64,000 bases of DNA from Streptomyces spinosisporus (GTDB lineage: Bacteria; Actinomycetota; Actinomycetes; Streptomycetales; Streptomycetaceae): NCBI RefSeq assembly GCF_022698145.1, contig NZ_JALDAX010000023.1, positions 1-64,000 of the forward strand, written 5' to 3'. The stretch's first letter is position 1. The number at the start of each line of letters is the position of its first letter. This document shows, piece by piece, positions 25,744-36,706 of the stretch. The notes beneath the pieces are model-generated. The model did not search any database. It saw only the letters and a program-made list of their open reading frames with translations, and was not told the origin of the DNA. Both the position numbers and the translations under genes were made by a program.

Positions 25744-27446
25744 GTACGGATCTCGATGCGGCCGTCGATCTGGCCGAGGATCTGCTGCTGGGCGGCACAC
25801 ACCCGGCCGAGGAGTCGCACCGGTCGGCGTTCGAACGGTACGCGGCGGCCCTGGAGGCGACGTCCCTGGAGTCGGCCGCCCTCCCACCGGAGTCGGCGCA
25901 GCGGCTCGTCCACCTGTCCAAGCTGCTCCTGGCGTTACGGCTCGAAGAGCTGTCCCTGCGTCTGGTACGCCTGGCCGTACGGCAGTTGGAGCTCACCGAG
26001 GCAGGCCCCTACGCCTTTGGGGCCGAGGTCTGGAGCGACGCGGCAGCACTCCTCGCCGAGCACGAGCAGCTGGACCAGGCGCGTGCGGCTTTGATCACCG
26101 GCCTCGGTAAGGCGCGCAGGGGAGCGGAGGGCGGGGGAGCGAAGGGTCTGCTGCCCCGGATCCTCGCCAATCTCGCCGCCGTGAACCTCCGTTCGGGGAA
26201 CACGGAGGACGCCGACCGGTGGGCGCGGCTGGCCGAGCGGGCGCTCGACGAGCCCGGCCGTCCGCACACGGGTGAGAAGGAGGAGGCCACCGTCCGGCTG
26301 CTGGTGCACTGGGTGCGGGCGGCCACCAGGACGACCCCGGCCGGTGCCGAGGACGAGACGGCCATGACCTCCTTCGCCCGGGCCGCACGGCACTTCTCCG
26401 AGATCGCGGGCGACGGCCATCGGCTGTCCCTGAGCTCCGCCTTCGACCTGGCGCTGAGGGCGATCAGGGACGCCGACGCGACCGGCCGGCCCGAGCAGGC
26501 GGCCCGTGGCCGGGAGGCCCTGGAGATCGTCGGCCTCCATGTGTCCGCCACCTACGGCACCGAGGACCCCCGTGCGCTCGCGGCCCGCGCCGTCCTCGCG
26601 AACGCCGAACTCGAAGCGACCGACGCCGAGTCCGACCCCGGCCGCAGCACCGCCCTCGCCGCCCTGGAGCACATCGCCGGCGCCACCTCCGCCGTCCTCG
26701 GCGTCGACCACCCGCAGAGCCTCGCGACGCTCGACAGCCGCGCCCGTATACCGGCGGACCTGCCGTCCTCGCTGGAACTGCCGTACCACATCGACCACTT
26801 GTATCTCCCGCAGGACGGCGAGGAGCGCAACGCCGCGAAGAAGGAGGCCCTGCGCAAGGAGGGCTCACTGGTCAGGCTCATCGCCCACGGCGGGGCGTCG
26901 TATCTGCTGGAGGGCGCCCACCGCTTCCGGCCGGTCATGCTCGAAGCACTGGAACGGCACGTCCACTTCGAGATCATCATCAGCAACCCGTGGAACAGCC
27001 TCGGCGTGTTCATCAACAGGGATCTGCACCCCGACGTGGAGGTCACCGCCGACAACATCATCGACCACATCAGGAACAGCCCGTACTACCGCGAGACGTT
27101 CGTCGCGGTGACCGAGGCCTACGAGGAGCTGCGGGCGACGTACGGCGAGGCGATCGAGCTGCGCCTGACGCCCATGGACATCCCGGCGACCACCCTGCTG
27201 ACCTCCGAGGGCGGCTTCTACGAGCCCTATGTCACGACCGACCCGGAGTACCGCACCAACCACGGCATGAAGACGTTCGAAGTCCGCTTCAACCGTGCCA
27301 CCCGTCTCTACGAGGACAGCCTGGCCGGCTTCGCCACCCAGTGGGAACTCGCCGGCAGCCTTGCGCACTTCCGCCAGTTCGAGGAGCAGTACCAGTCGCG
27401 GCTGCGCTTACTGATGACGACCCTCACGCACCCCAAGTCGCCGTAG
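25740..27446 (+). CDS. Helical-repeat protein with C-terminal effector-like domain
   Basis: The 568-residue protein has an N-terminal 330 residues of alternating helices with TPR-like spacing ([40 protein letters not shown]). A compact alpha/beta domain follows from about 375 ([49 protein letters not shown]). The latter recalls PLD-like or DUF5919-like domains found in conflict proteins, but catalytic HxK motifs are not clear. TTA codons occur at 25935-25937 and 27408-27410. The GTG start overlaps the trypsin-fold stop. The 3' end overlaps the convergent Nudix gene by 23 bases. I do not know its activity. Confidence 0.7.
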   Translation: MSTDLDAAVDLAEDLLLGGTHPAEESHRSAFERYAAALEATSLESAALPPESAQRLVHLSKLLLALRLEELSLRLVRLAVRQLELTEAGPYAFGAEVWSDAAALLAEHEQLDQARAALITGLGKARRGAEGGGAKGLLPRILANLAAVNLRSGNTEDADRWARLAERALDEPGRPHTGEKEEATVRLLVHWVRAATRTTPAGAEDETAMTSFARAARHFSEIAGDGHRLSLSSAFDLALRAIRDADATGRPEQAARGREALEIVGLHVSATYGTEDPRALAARAVLANAELEATDAESDPGRSTALAALEHIAGATSAVLGVDHPQSLATLDSRARIPADLPSSLELPYHIDHLYLPQDGEERNAAKKEALRKEGSLVRLIAHGGASYLLEGAHRFRPVMLEALERHVHFEIIISNPWNSLGVFINRDLHPDVEVTADNIIDHIRNSPYYRETFVAVTEAYEELRATYGEAIELRLTPMDIPATTLLTSEGGFYEPYVTTDPEYRTNHGMKTFEVRFNRATRLYEDSLAGFATQWELAGSLAHFRQFEEQYQSRLRLLMTTLTHPKSP

Positions 27447-27864
27447 ACACCGCCCGGTTCAGATGCAGCGACCCCGCCCGCACACTGTCCAGCACCGTGA
27501 CCGAACCGACGAACAGGGCCTCGGGCAGCGCATCGAGCGGGAAGAACCGCCAGCCCGCGCAGCGGTCGGGCTCGCGGACCGTGATCCGTCCCTCGTAGCC
27601 GAGGACCTCGACCCCGATCTGCATATGGTGGTTGGCCTCGGGCTGCGGATCGGTGACGCAGGCGACCCTCAACCCGAGCGGCCGGATGCCGACTTCCTCC
27701 ATGAGTTCCCGCGTGGCCGCCTCGAAGATCGTCTCCCCGATCTCCAGATGCCCGCCGGGAAGTCCCCAGGTGCCCTCGCCGAAGGTGTTCTTGCGCAGCC
27801 CCAGCAGGACACCGTCGTCCGACCGCACGACGGCCTGTACCCCGACACGCACCACCGAGCTCAT
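27424..27864 (-). CDS. Nudix hydrolase, NUDT15/MTH2-like
   Basis: The 146-residue protein has a perfect Nudix box [20 protein letters not shown] followed by [15 protein letters not shown] just before it and [11 protein letters not shown] after it resemble the NUDT15/MTH2 group, which hydrolyses nucleoside triphosphates. It is cytosolic and Mg2+-dependent. Its ATG overlaps the stop of the radical SAM gene (ATGA, 27861-27864), so the two proteins are made together. That pairing suggests it acts on a nucleotide made or altered by the radical SAM enzyme. Its 3' end runs 23 bases into the convergent repeat-protein gene. Confidence 0.85.
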   Translation of the reverse strand: MSSVVRVGVQAVVRSDDGVLLGLRKNTFGEGTWGLPGGHLEIGETIFEAATRELMEEVGIRPLGLRVACVTDPQPEANHHMQIGVEVLGYEGRITVREPDRCAGWRFFPLDALPEALFVGSVTVLDSVRAGSLHLNRAVSTATWGA

Positions 27865-28763
27865 GACGCTCCCTCTGCCGTGGGATCCGGATATGTGCCG
27901 GAGAAATTACCGGCGTTCCTCGTGTGATCGATCGCGCCGCGCAGACCCGCCGCCACCATGTCCGGCTCCTGGAAAAGGTGACCGATGCGCCGTTCCTGTC
28001 CGTCGTCGATGACGACGGCCTGGCCGTCGGGGTCGATGAACAGATAACTGCCGCTCCGCTTGGAATTCCGGTACACCTCGAGCCGGATCCCGCGATTGGC
28101 GGCGGCCTTCTCGCACCGGGCGACCACGTCCTCGAACTGCTGGTCGCCGACGGAGAGCCAGTCCCGGTTGTCGGCGCCGTAGTTGGTCTCGGACATCTGA
28201 TAGACCTTCCACACATGCGGAAGCCAGGCGTCCTCGATCAGGTCCAGGACGTCGGGCGCTCCGGACAGGTTCAGCCGGGTGACGACCGTGCCGAGTTTCA
28301 CCTGTACGCGGTCGTGCCGTGTGCGTACTTCCTCAAGGAGCCGCAGGACGCGTGCGCGGTGCGGTGCGACTCCGGTGCGCATGAGCCGGTGCTGTTCAGC
28401 GTCGGCGGACTCCAGGGGCAGGGCGATCCAGGAGAGCTGCGGCAGGATCCGCTCCATCGTGCGCAGCGGGGCCAGCCCGTTGGTGGACAGCACCACGCGC
28501 GGACCCGGCAGACCCGACGGCAGCGGCCGGCTCAACTCCGCCAGCAGGTCGGCCAGATAGGGCAGCAGCGTCGGTTCCCCACCCGAGACGACCACGCCCC
28601 TGACTTCTGCCCGGCGCAGCAGCCCCACAACCCGGAACGCCTCCTCTTCCGTCATGGACGGAACCTCGTGCCGCGGCCCGAAACAGAACGGGCAGCTCAG
28701 ATTGCATTTGCCGAGCAGCCGAAGATCGACATAGGCCGGCAGCCGCAGCGTGGGGTCGGGCAT
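27861..28763 (-). CDS. Radical SAM enzyme, viperin-like
   Basis: The 300-residue enzyme binds a 4Fe-4S cluster through C20, C24 and C27 ([11 protein letters not shown]) and SAM via VVSGGEP (58-64). Later segments match the pattern of viperin: [11 protein letters not shown] (155-165), HVWKVYQM (183-190), and [15 protein letters not shown] (233-247), which parallels the conserved Asn...SYLxxDxxxR region of that family. Prokaryotic viperins make 3'-deoxy-3',4'-didehydro nucleotides that stop phage RNA synthesis. A general MoaA-like enzyme is the alternative. It is coupled to a Nudix hydrolase. ATG at 28763 follows GGAGAG. Confidence 0.75.
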   Translation of the reverse strand: MPDPTLRLPAYVDLRLLGKCNLSCPFCFGPRHEVPSMTEEEAFRVVGLLRRAEVRGVVVSGGEPTLLPYLADLLAELSRPLPSGLPGPRVVLSTNGLAPLRTMERILPQLSWIALPLESADAEQHRLMRTGVAPHRARVLRLLEEVRTRHDRVQVKLGTVVTRLNLSGAPDVLDLIEDAWLPHVWKVYQMSETNYGADNRDWLSVGDQQFEDVVARCEKAAANRGIRLEVYRNSKRSGSYLFIDPDGQAVVIDDGQERRIGHLFQEPDMVAAGLRGAIDHTRNAGNFSGTYPDPTAEGAS

Positions 28764-28963
28764 TGCTCTCCAGATGACGTGCCTGCGAAGGAAGAGAGTA
28801 GCGAGGCGAAAGCAACTTGAGTGACGGCTCGGGTAACGAGTCGGCCGACGTCACCCGGCGTGAAGGTGACGGTGCCGGATAAAACGCTTGGACGCCGTGG
28901 GTCCGGTCGCGGGACACTCCATAGCTCTGCCTGCCCGTACTGCCACAAAGACACAGGATCGGG

Positions 28964-30805
28964 ATGGGATCACCTGAATCGCGTGAATCTCCGCCGCGCA
29001 GGGGCGCCGTGCTCCTCGCGCTTCGTTACTACGGACGGGAGTTGGTCCGGCTTCGGTTGCCGGCGGTGCCCGGGATGTTGTTGCCGGCGCTGGGCAACAT
29101 CGGACTGGCGTACATCGCGCCGCTGATCGTCGCGAAACTCGTCGGCCGCATCGCCGGGGGCGCCGGCGGCGGCATCCGTACCAACCTCTCCTACGTCCTC
29201 GCCTTCGCCGGCGTCCTGCTCCTGTCGGAGGGGCTGTGGCGCGTCGGCCTGCACTGTCTGAACCGTCTCGACGCCCTCGGCATCGAGCATCTGTATGTGA
29301 TCGGCATGGACGAACTGTTCGCCAAGGACGCGACGTTCTTCCACGACAACTTCGCGGGAGCGCTGACCAAGCGGGTGCTGAGCTTCGCCTCCCGCTTCGA
29401 GGAGTTCGCCGACACCCTGACGTTCAACATCCTGGGCAGCCTGGTGCCGCTGGTGTTCGGTTCGGTGGTGCTGTGGCGCTACGAACCGCTGCTCGTCGTC
29501 GGCCTGTTGGCGATGATCCTGCTGACGGCACTGTGCGCCGCGCCGCTGATCCGGCGCCGACAGGCGCTGGTCAACCGGCGTGAGGAGGCCCTCGCCCAGG
29601 TGTCGGGCCATGTCGCCGACAGCCTGATGAACATGGACACGGTCCGGGCGTTCGCGGCCGAGCGCCGCGAGGCCGCCGAGCACCGGCGCCGCGTCGCCCA
29701 CTCGCGGCGGCTGATGCTGAAGTCGTGGGACTACGGCAACCTGCGCATCGACACCTTCATCGCGCCGATGTCCGTACTGACCAACGTCCTGGGCCTGCTG
29801 CTCGCGGTCGCGCTCGGCGGCGGCGAGCACGGGGTCGAGGCCGTGATCGTCGCCTTCACCTACTACACCAACGCCACGAAGATCATGTTCGAGTTCAACC
29901 AGATCTACCGCCGTCTGGAGAGCTCGATGACGGAGGCCGCACAGTTCACCGAACTGCTGCTCGTCAAGCCCACCGTGCTCGACCCGGTCTCGCCCGAGCC
30001 GCTGCTGCCCGGACCCGCCGACGTCCGCTTCGAGAAGGTGAACTTCGCCCACGGCGGCGGCGATCCGCTCTTCGAAGGGCTCGACCTGGCCGTGGCCGCC
30101 GGGACGAAGATCGGACTCGTCGGCCGGTCCGGCGGCGGCAAGACCACCCTGACCCGGCTGCTGCTGCGGATGACGGACATCGACGGCGGCCGGATCCTGA
30201 TCGGCGGCCAGGACATCAGCCGGCTGCGCCAGAGCGACCTGCGCGGGCTGATCGCCTATGTCCCGCAGGACCCGGCGATGTTCCACCGCACCCTGCGGGA
30301 GAACATCGCCTTCGCCCGGCCGGACGCCACCGACGCCGAGATCCGCCGCGCGGCCGAGGCGGCGCACGTCACGGAGTTCGCCGACGCGCTGCCGAACGGC
30401 TTCGACACCATGGTCGGCGAGCGCGGCATCAAGCTGTCCGGCGGCCAGCGCCAGCGGGTCGCGCTGGCCAGGGCGATCCTGCGGGACGCGCCGGTCCTGC
30501 TGCTCGACGAGGCGACCAGCGCACTGGACTCCGAGAGCGAGCTCCTCGTCCAGGCCGCGCTGTGGCGGCTCATGGAGGGACGTACGGCGCTGGTGGTGGC
30601 GCACCGGCTGAGCACCGTCGCCACCATGGACCGCCTCGTCGTCCTCGACCGCGGCCGGATCGTCGAGCAGGGCACCCACCAGCAACTTCTCGCATCCGAC
30701 GGCGCCTACGCCAAGCTGTGGCGGCACCAGTCGGGCGGCTTCCTGGCCGAAGGCCCCGACGCGGACGTCGAGGACAACGCCCCGGACGCCGAAGTCCTGG
30801 GGTAG
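28964..30805 (+). CDS. ABC exporter with fused membrane and ATPase domains
   Basis: The 613-residue half-transporter has about six membrane helices in residues 1-330 and an ATPase domain with Walker A GRSGGGKTT (about 385), Q-loop YVPQDP, signature LSGGQRQR, Walker B VLLLDEATSALD and switch His in VVAHRLST. It should act as a homodimer exporting lipid, peptide or drug. ATG at 28964 follows GGATCGGG. It is divergent from the viperin-like gene across 200 bases, so a shared regulatory region is possible. No peptide precursor is seen nearby. Confidence 0.9.
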   Translation: MGSPESRESPPRRGAVLLALRYYGRELVRLRLPAVPGMLLPALGNIGLAYIAPLIVAKLVGRIAGGAGGGIRTNLSYVLAFAGVLLLSEGLWRVGLHCLNRLDALGIEHLYVIGMDELFAKDATFFHDNFAGALTKRVLSFASRFEEFADTLTFNILGSLVPLVFGSVVLWRYEPLLVVGLLAMILLTALCAAPLIRRRQALVNRREEALAQVSGHVADSLMNMDTVRAFAAERREAAEHRRRVAHSRRLMLKSWDYGNLRIDTFIAPMSVLTNVLGLLLAVALGGGEHGVEAVIVAFTYYTNATKIMFEFNQIYRRLESSMTEAAQFTELLLVKPTVLDPVSPEPLLPGPADVRFEKVNFAHGGGDPLFEGLDLAVAAGTKIGLVGRSGGGKTTLTRLLLRMTDIDGGRILIGGQDISRLRQSDLRGLIAYVPQDPAMFHRTLRENIAFARPDATDAEIRRAAEAAHVTEFADALPNGFDTMVGERGIKLSGGQRQRVALARAILRDAPVLLLDEATSALDSESELLVQAALWRLMEGRTALVVAHRLSTVATMDRLVVLDRGRIVEQGTHQQLLASDGAYAKLWRHQSGGFLAEGPDADVEDNAPDAEVLG

Positions 30806-30807
30806 CG

Positions 30808-31347
30808 CTACGCCCGCGTCGCGGCCACGGCGAACTCCAGCATCACCTTCCTGCCCACCATCCCCCGCCCCCAACTGATCCCCCAGTGCGTACGGTCGAT
30901 GACCGCCCTGCCGGTGAAGCCGACGCGGGAGCCGCCCGGTGCGTCGCTCTCCGCGTCGGTCAGCCGCAGCTCCACCGTGACCGGCCCGGTCACACCGCGG
31001 AGCGTGAGATCACCGGTGACCCTGAAGTCGGTCCCGGTGATCCGCTCCACCCCGGTCGAGGCGAAGAGGATCGCCGGGTGCTCGTCCACGGCGAGGAAGT
31101 CGCCGCTGCGCAGATGGTCGTCGCGCTTGGTGTTGTGGGTCTGGACGCTGTGGCTCTGGATCACCAGCCGTACGTCGGACCTCGACGGCTCGTCGCCGTC
31201 CAGATGCGCGCTGCCCTGGAAGTCGTCGAAGTGCCCGCGCACCTTGGCGAGCAGCATCGCCCGGCCGATAAAACCGATCCGGGTGCGGGTGGGGTCGAGC
31301 ACGTAGTCGCCGGTCAGCTCGCCGCCGGCGTTGATCGTGGTAGTCAT
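30808..31347 (-). CDS. YceI-family lipid-binding protein
   Basis: The 179-residue protein has the YceI lipocalin-like pattern: YVLDPTRTRIGFIGRAM, AVDEHPAILFAST, GDLTLRGVTGPVTVELRL and RTHWGISWG. Members bind long polyisoprenoid lipids in a beta barrel. No signal peptide is present, so this one is cytosolic. ATG at 31347 follows GGGAGA. It diverges from the ECF41 sigma gene across 160 bases; ECF41 factors usually control a directly adjacent gene, so this may be the sigma target. It also converges with the ABC exporter with two bases between stops. Confidence 0.9.
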   Translation of the reverse strand: MTTTINAGGELTGDYVLDPTRTRIGFIGRAMLLAKVRGHFDDFQGSAHLDGDEPSRSDVRLVIQSHSVQTHNTKRDDHLRSGDFLAVDEHPAILFASTGVERITGTDFRVTGDLTLRGVTGPVTVELRLTDAESDAPGGSRVGFTGRAVIDRTHWGISWGRGMVGRKVMLEFAVAATRA

Positions 31348-31510
31348 GGCTGATATCTCCCAGTCGTCTCGACGGGTACGACGACACCGCCCCCCGGAAT
31401 GTGAGGTGCGGGATGCGGCCGGGCGACGGCTCACACTTCACCGCGCTGTCTCGTCGGACAGGTGTGGGCACAGGGGTGCGCACGGGTCCGACCGAGGGAG
31501 TTGGAGCACC

Positions 31511-32446
31511 ATGACCAGCCGGTCCGAGCCAGGAGACGGCCCGCCCGACCCGGGCCTGGACGCGGTCATGAGCGAGCGCCGGCAGCTGATCAATCTCGCC
31601 TACCGGCTCCTGGGCTCGCTGGCCGACGCCGAGGACGTCGTACAGGAGACGTACGCCCGCTGGTACGCCATGTCGGCGCGGGAACAGCGGGCGATCGTCT
31701 CACCCGGCGCCTGGCTGACGAAGGTCGCCGGCCGTATCTGCCTCGATCTGCTCCGCTCGGCGCGGGCCCGGCGCGAGAGCTACGTCGGCGAATGGATTCC
31801 GGAGCCGCTGCCCGACCGTGCGGAGTGGATCACCGGATGGTCGGGGGGCGGCGGAGCGGACCCGGCCGACCGGGTCACCCTCGACGAGTCGCTCACCATG
31901 GCGTTCCTCGTGGTGCTGGAGTCGATGACCCCGGCCGAGCGCGTCGCGTTCGTCCTGCACGACGTCTTCCGCTACCCCTTCGCCGACGTCGCCGAGATCG
32001 TCGGGCGGACCCCCGCGGCCTGCCGCCAGCTGGCCTCGTCGGCCCGGCGCCGTATCCGCGCGGCACAGGCGCCCGAGACTCCCGCGGCGCGGCGCGCCGA
32101 TGTCGTCAGGGCCTTCAAGGAGGCATGGGAGGCCAAGGACATCGACGCGCTCATCGGCGTCCTGGACCCGGGCGCCACGGCGGTCGGCGACGGAGGCGGT
32201 CTGGTCAGCGCCGTGCTGCACCCGGTCGAGGGCGCCGAGCCGATCGCCCGCTACCTGGTCGAACTCCGCGACATGGCACCGGACCTGACCTTCCTGGAAC
32301 GCCATGTCAACGGACAGCCCGGGCTGGTGGCCGAGCAGGACGGCGTGACCGTGGTGGTGATGGCCTTCGACCTCGCGGGCGACCGGATCAGCCGCATCTG
32401 GGCCGTGCGCAACCCGGAGAAGCTCCGGCCCTGGACGACGGACTGA
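31511..32446 (+). CDS. ECF41-type RNA polymerase sigma factor
   Basis: The 311-residue sigma factor has region 2 (LINLAYRLLGSLADAEDVVQ), region 4 (MTPAERVAFVLHDVFRYPFA, then VGRTPAACRQLASSARRRI), and a C-terminal SnoaL-like domain ending IWAVRNPEKLR. That extension is the hallmark of ECF41, in which it acts as a built-in regulator instead of a separate anti-sigma factor. ATG at 31511 follows a weak GGAG. ECF41 genes normally sit beside their target; the divergent YceI gene is the natural candidate. Confidence 0.92.
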   Translation: MTSRSEPGDGPPDPGLDAVMSERRQLINLAYRLLGSLADAEDVVQETYARWYAMSAREQRAIVSPGAWLTKVAGRICLDLLRSARARRESYVGEWIPEPLPDRAEWITGWSGGGGADPADRVTLDESLTMAFLVVLESMTPAERVAFVLHDVFRYPFADVAEIVGRTPAACRQLASSARRRIRAAQAPETPAARRADVVRAFKEAWEAKDIDALIGVLDPGATAVGDGGGLVSAVLHPVEGAEPIARYLVELRDMAPDLTFLERHVNGQPGLVAEQDGVTVVVMAFDLAGDRISRIWAVRNPEKLRPWTTD

Positions 32447-32489
32447 CCGGGACGGCACATTCGTCGCAGCGGCGTTCCGGGCGGCCGTG

Positions 32490-33272
32490 TCACCGGCTCA
32501 CCAGCAGCTGGAAGTCGAAGGCGTAGCGCGAGGCCCGGTAGATGTGCGAGCCGTACTCCACCGGGCGTCCCGTGTCGTCGTACGCGGTGCGCTGCATGGT
32601 CAGCAGCGCGGCGCCCTCCTCCTCGTCGAGGCGCTGCGCCTCCTCGGCGGTGGCGGAGCGGGCGCCGACGGTCTGGCGGGCGCTGTGCAGGGTGATGCCG
32701 GCCGCGCGCATCATCCGGTAGAGGCCCGTCGCCTCCAGCCGTGCGGTGTCGAGGTCGAGCAGGGTCGCGGGCAGATAGTTGACCAGGAGGGCGACCGGCT
32801 GGCCGTGGGTCAGGCGCAGCCGTTCCAGGACGACCACCTCGCTGCCCTCGGCGATGCCGAGTGCGGCCGCCACGTCGGGCACGGCCGGCCGGCGCTCGTT
32901 GCGCACCACCTGGGTGGTGGGACCCTGGCCGGCCGCCTCCAGGTCGTCGTAGAGGCTGGAGAGCTCCAGCGGGCGTTTGACCTGGCTGTGCACCACCTGC
33001 GTGCCGACACCGCGGCGGCGCACCAGCAGCCCCTTGTCGACCAGGGACTGGATGGCCTGCCGCACCGTCGGTCTGGACAGGCCGAGGCGGGTGGAGAGAT
33101 CGATCTCGTTGCCCAGGAGGTTGCCCGGGGCGAGGACGCCGTGCTCGATGGCCGCCTCCAGCTGCTGGGCGAGCTGGTAGTACAGCGGCACCGGGCTGGC
33201 CCGGTCCAGGGCGAAGTCCATCGAGTCGACAGCGGCCGTCGCGGTACGTGCGCCGACGCCGGTCCGAGCCAT
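32490..33272 (-). CDS. GntR/HutC-family regulator of the inositol operon
   Basis: The 260-residue regulator has a GntR winged helix (VPLYYQLAQQLEAAIEHG, LGLSRPTVRQAIQSLVDKGL) and a C-terminal UTRA effector domain (ALLVNYLPATLLDLDTARL, ARSATAEEAQRLDEEEG). Such proteins repress catabolic operons until a sugar or its phosphate binds. It is the last gene of the iolB-iolD-mmsA-gntR unit, with GGAGGGAGG before its ATG. A perfect TGTA-N2-TACA palindrome at 37839-37848 in the divergent promoter region is a plausible operator. Confidence 0.9.
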   Translation of the reverse strand: MARTGVGARTATAAVDSMDFALDRASPVPLYYQLAQQLEAAIEHGVLAPGNLLGNEIDLSTRLGLSRPTVRQAIQSLVDKGLLVRRRGVGTQVVHSQVKRPLELSSLYDDLEAAGQGPTTQVVRNERRPAVPDVAAALGIAEGSEVVVLERLRLTHGQPVALLVNYLPATLLDLDTARLEATGLYRMMRAAGITLHSARQTVGARSATAEEAQRLDEEEGAALLTMQRTAYDDTGRPVEYGSHIYRASRYAFDFQLLVSR

Positions 33273-33305
33273 GGGCGTACCTCCCTCCGAAGAACTGATC
33301 GCGTG

Positions 33306-34799
<1,494 letters not shown>

Positions 34800-34828
34800 G
34801 GTGCAAGGGCCTTTCGCATACGGGGAGT

Positions 34829-36706
34829 TCAGAGGTGGCGGCGCCGGTCGGCGGAGAGCCGGTCGTACTCCTCGCGGGCCTGTACGGCGGCCTCGCGGGA
34901 GGCGGTCTCGGCGACCGGCACGTCCCACCAGGCCTCCGCCGGGGGAGCGGCCGGGCCGGCGGTGCCGGTCTCGACGTAGACACAGGTGGGGCGGTCGGAG
35001 GCGCGGGCCGTGGCGAGCGCCTCACGCAGTTCGCGGACCGTCTTGGCGCGCAGCACGTCCATGCCGAGGCTGCCGGCGTTGGCCGCGAGGTCGACGGGCA
35101 GCGGGGCGCCGGTGAAGGTGCCGTCGGCCGCGCGGTAGCGGTAGGCGGTGCCGAAGCGCTCGGCGCCGACGGACTCGGACAGGCCGCCGATGGAGGCGTA
35201 GCCGTGGTTCTGCAGCAGGACCAGGTTGACGGGCAGGCCCTCCTGGACGGCCGTGACGATCTCGGTCGGCATCATCAGATAGGTGCCGTCGCCGACCAGT
35301 GCCCACACCGGGGTGTCGGGCGTGGCCTGCTGCACGCCGATGGCGGCCGGGATCTCGTAGCCCATGCAGGAGTAGCCGTACTCCAGGTGGTACTGGCGCG
35401 GGCCGCGTGCCCGCCAGAGCTTGTGCAGGTCGCCCGGGAGCGAACCGGCCGCGTTGATCACCACGTCGTCGTCGCCGACGACCGCGTCCAGCGCGCCCAG
35501 CACCTGCGTCTGGGTCGGCACGGCGCTCTCGTCGTCCGCGGCGTAGGCCGCCTCCACGACCCGCTCCCAACGCTCCTTGCCGACGCGGTACTCGGCCTCG
35601 TACCGGCTGTCGACGTGATGATCCGCGAGCCCTCCGAGGAGCGCCTGCAGACCGGTGCGCGCGTCGCAGACGAGGGTGCGCGCCGCGAGCTTGTGGGCGT
35701 CGAACGCGGCGATGTTGAGGTTGACGAACCGCACGTCCGGGTTCCGGAAGAGGGTGCCCGAGGCGGTGGTGAAGTCGGTGTAGCGGGTGCCGACGCCGAT
35801 CACCAGGTCGGCGGTGCGCGCGAGGTCGTCGCTGACCGCCGTGCCGGTGTGGCCGATGCCGCCGAGGTCGGCGGGGTGGTCGTGGCGCAGTGAGCCCTTG
35901 CCCGCCTGGGTGGAGGCGACCGGGATGCCGGTGGCGTCCACCAGCGCCTTCAGCGCCTCCTCGGCCCGGCTGTGGTGGACTCCGCCGCCCGCCACGATCA
36001 GCGGGCGCTCGGCGGCCCGGACCGCCCGCACCGCCTCGGCCAGCTCGAGCGGGTCCGGCGCGGGACGCCGTACGTGCCACACGCGCTCGGCGAAGAACTC
36101 CTCGGGCCAGTCGTACGCCTCTGCCTGCACGTCCTGGGGGAGGGCCAGGGTGACCGCGCCTGTCTCGGCCGGGTCGGCGAGGACCCGCATGGCGTTCAGG
36201 GCCGACGGGATCAGCGACTCGGGGCGGGTGACGCGGTCGAAGTGGCGGGAGACCGGCCGCAGGGTGTCGTTGACCGACACGTCCGCCTGCGTCGGGTGCT
36301 CCAGCTGCTGCAGCAGCGGGTCGGCCGGCCGGGTGGCGAAGTAGTCGCCGGGCAGCAGCAGGACCGGGATGCGGTTGATCGTCGCCAGGGCGGCGCCGGT
36401 GACCAGGTTGGTGGCGCCCGGACCGATGGACGTGGTGACCGCCTGCGCGGAGAGGCGGTCGAGCTGGCGGGCGTGGCCGACGGCCGCGTGCACCATGGCC
36501 TGTTCGTTGCGGCCCTGGTGGAACGGCATCGTGTCCTCGCCGGCCTCCAGCAGGGCCTGGCCGATCCCGGCGACGTTGCCGTGGCCGAAGATGCCCCAGG
36601 TGCCCGCGATCAGCCGGTGGCGCACTCCGTCGCGCTCGGTGTACTGGACCGACAGGAACCGCACCAGGGCCTGGGCGACGGTCAGGCGGCGGGTGGGGGT
36701 GCTCAT
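34829..36706 (-). CDS. iolD: 3D-(3,5/4)-trihydroxycyclohexane-1,2-dione hydrolase
   Basis: The 625-residue thiamine-diphosphate enzyme begins RLTVAQALVRFLSVQYTERD and shows IFGHGNVAGIGQALLEAG, TTSIGPGATNLVTGAALATI, and the ThDP-binding GDGTYLMMPTEIVTAVQEG with following N. This is IolD, which opens the cyclohexane ring in the myo-inositol pathway. Its ATG at 36706 overlaps the iolB stop by four bases (ATGA), so the two are coupled. Confidence 0.95.
   Translation of the reverse strand: MSTPTRRLTVAQALVRFLSVQYTERDGVRHRLIAGTWGIFGHGNVAGIGQALLEAGEDTMPFHQGRNEQAMVHAAVGHARQLDRLSAQAVTTSIGPGATNLVTGAALATINRIPVLLLPGDYFATRPADPLLQQLEHPTQADVSVNDTLRPVSRHFDRVTRPESLIPSALNAMRVLADPAETGAVTLALPQDVQAEAYDWPEEFFAERVWHVRRPAPDPLELAEAVRAVRAAERPLIVAGGGVHHSRAEEALKALVDATGIPVASTQAGKGSLRHDHPADLGGIGHTGTAVSDDLARTADLVIGVGTRYTDFTTASGTLFRNPDVRFVNLNIAAFDAHKLAARTLVCDARTGLQALLGGLADHHVDSRYEAEYRVGKERWERVVEAAYAADDESAVPTQTQVLGALDAVVGDDDVVINAAGSLPGDLHKLWRARGPRQYHLEYGYSCMGYEIPAAIGVQQATPDTPVWALVGDGTYLMMPTEIVTAVQEGLPVNLVLLQNHGYASIGGLSESVGAERFGTAYRYRAADGTFTGAPLPVDLAANAGSLGMDVLRAKTVRELREALATARASDRPTCVYVETGTAGPAAPPAEAWWDVPVAETASREAAVQAREEYDRLSADRRRHL

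Noticed and set aside
28964-30805. Lanthipeptide or bacteriocin exporter with the radical SAM gene as maturase
   Set aside because: No precursor-like small gene lies nearby, the radical SAM protein has no SPASM or RRE-like part, and the exporter lacks a C39 peptidase domain.
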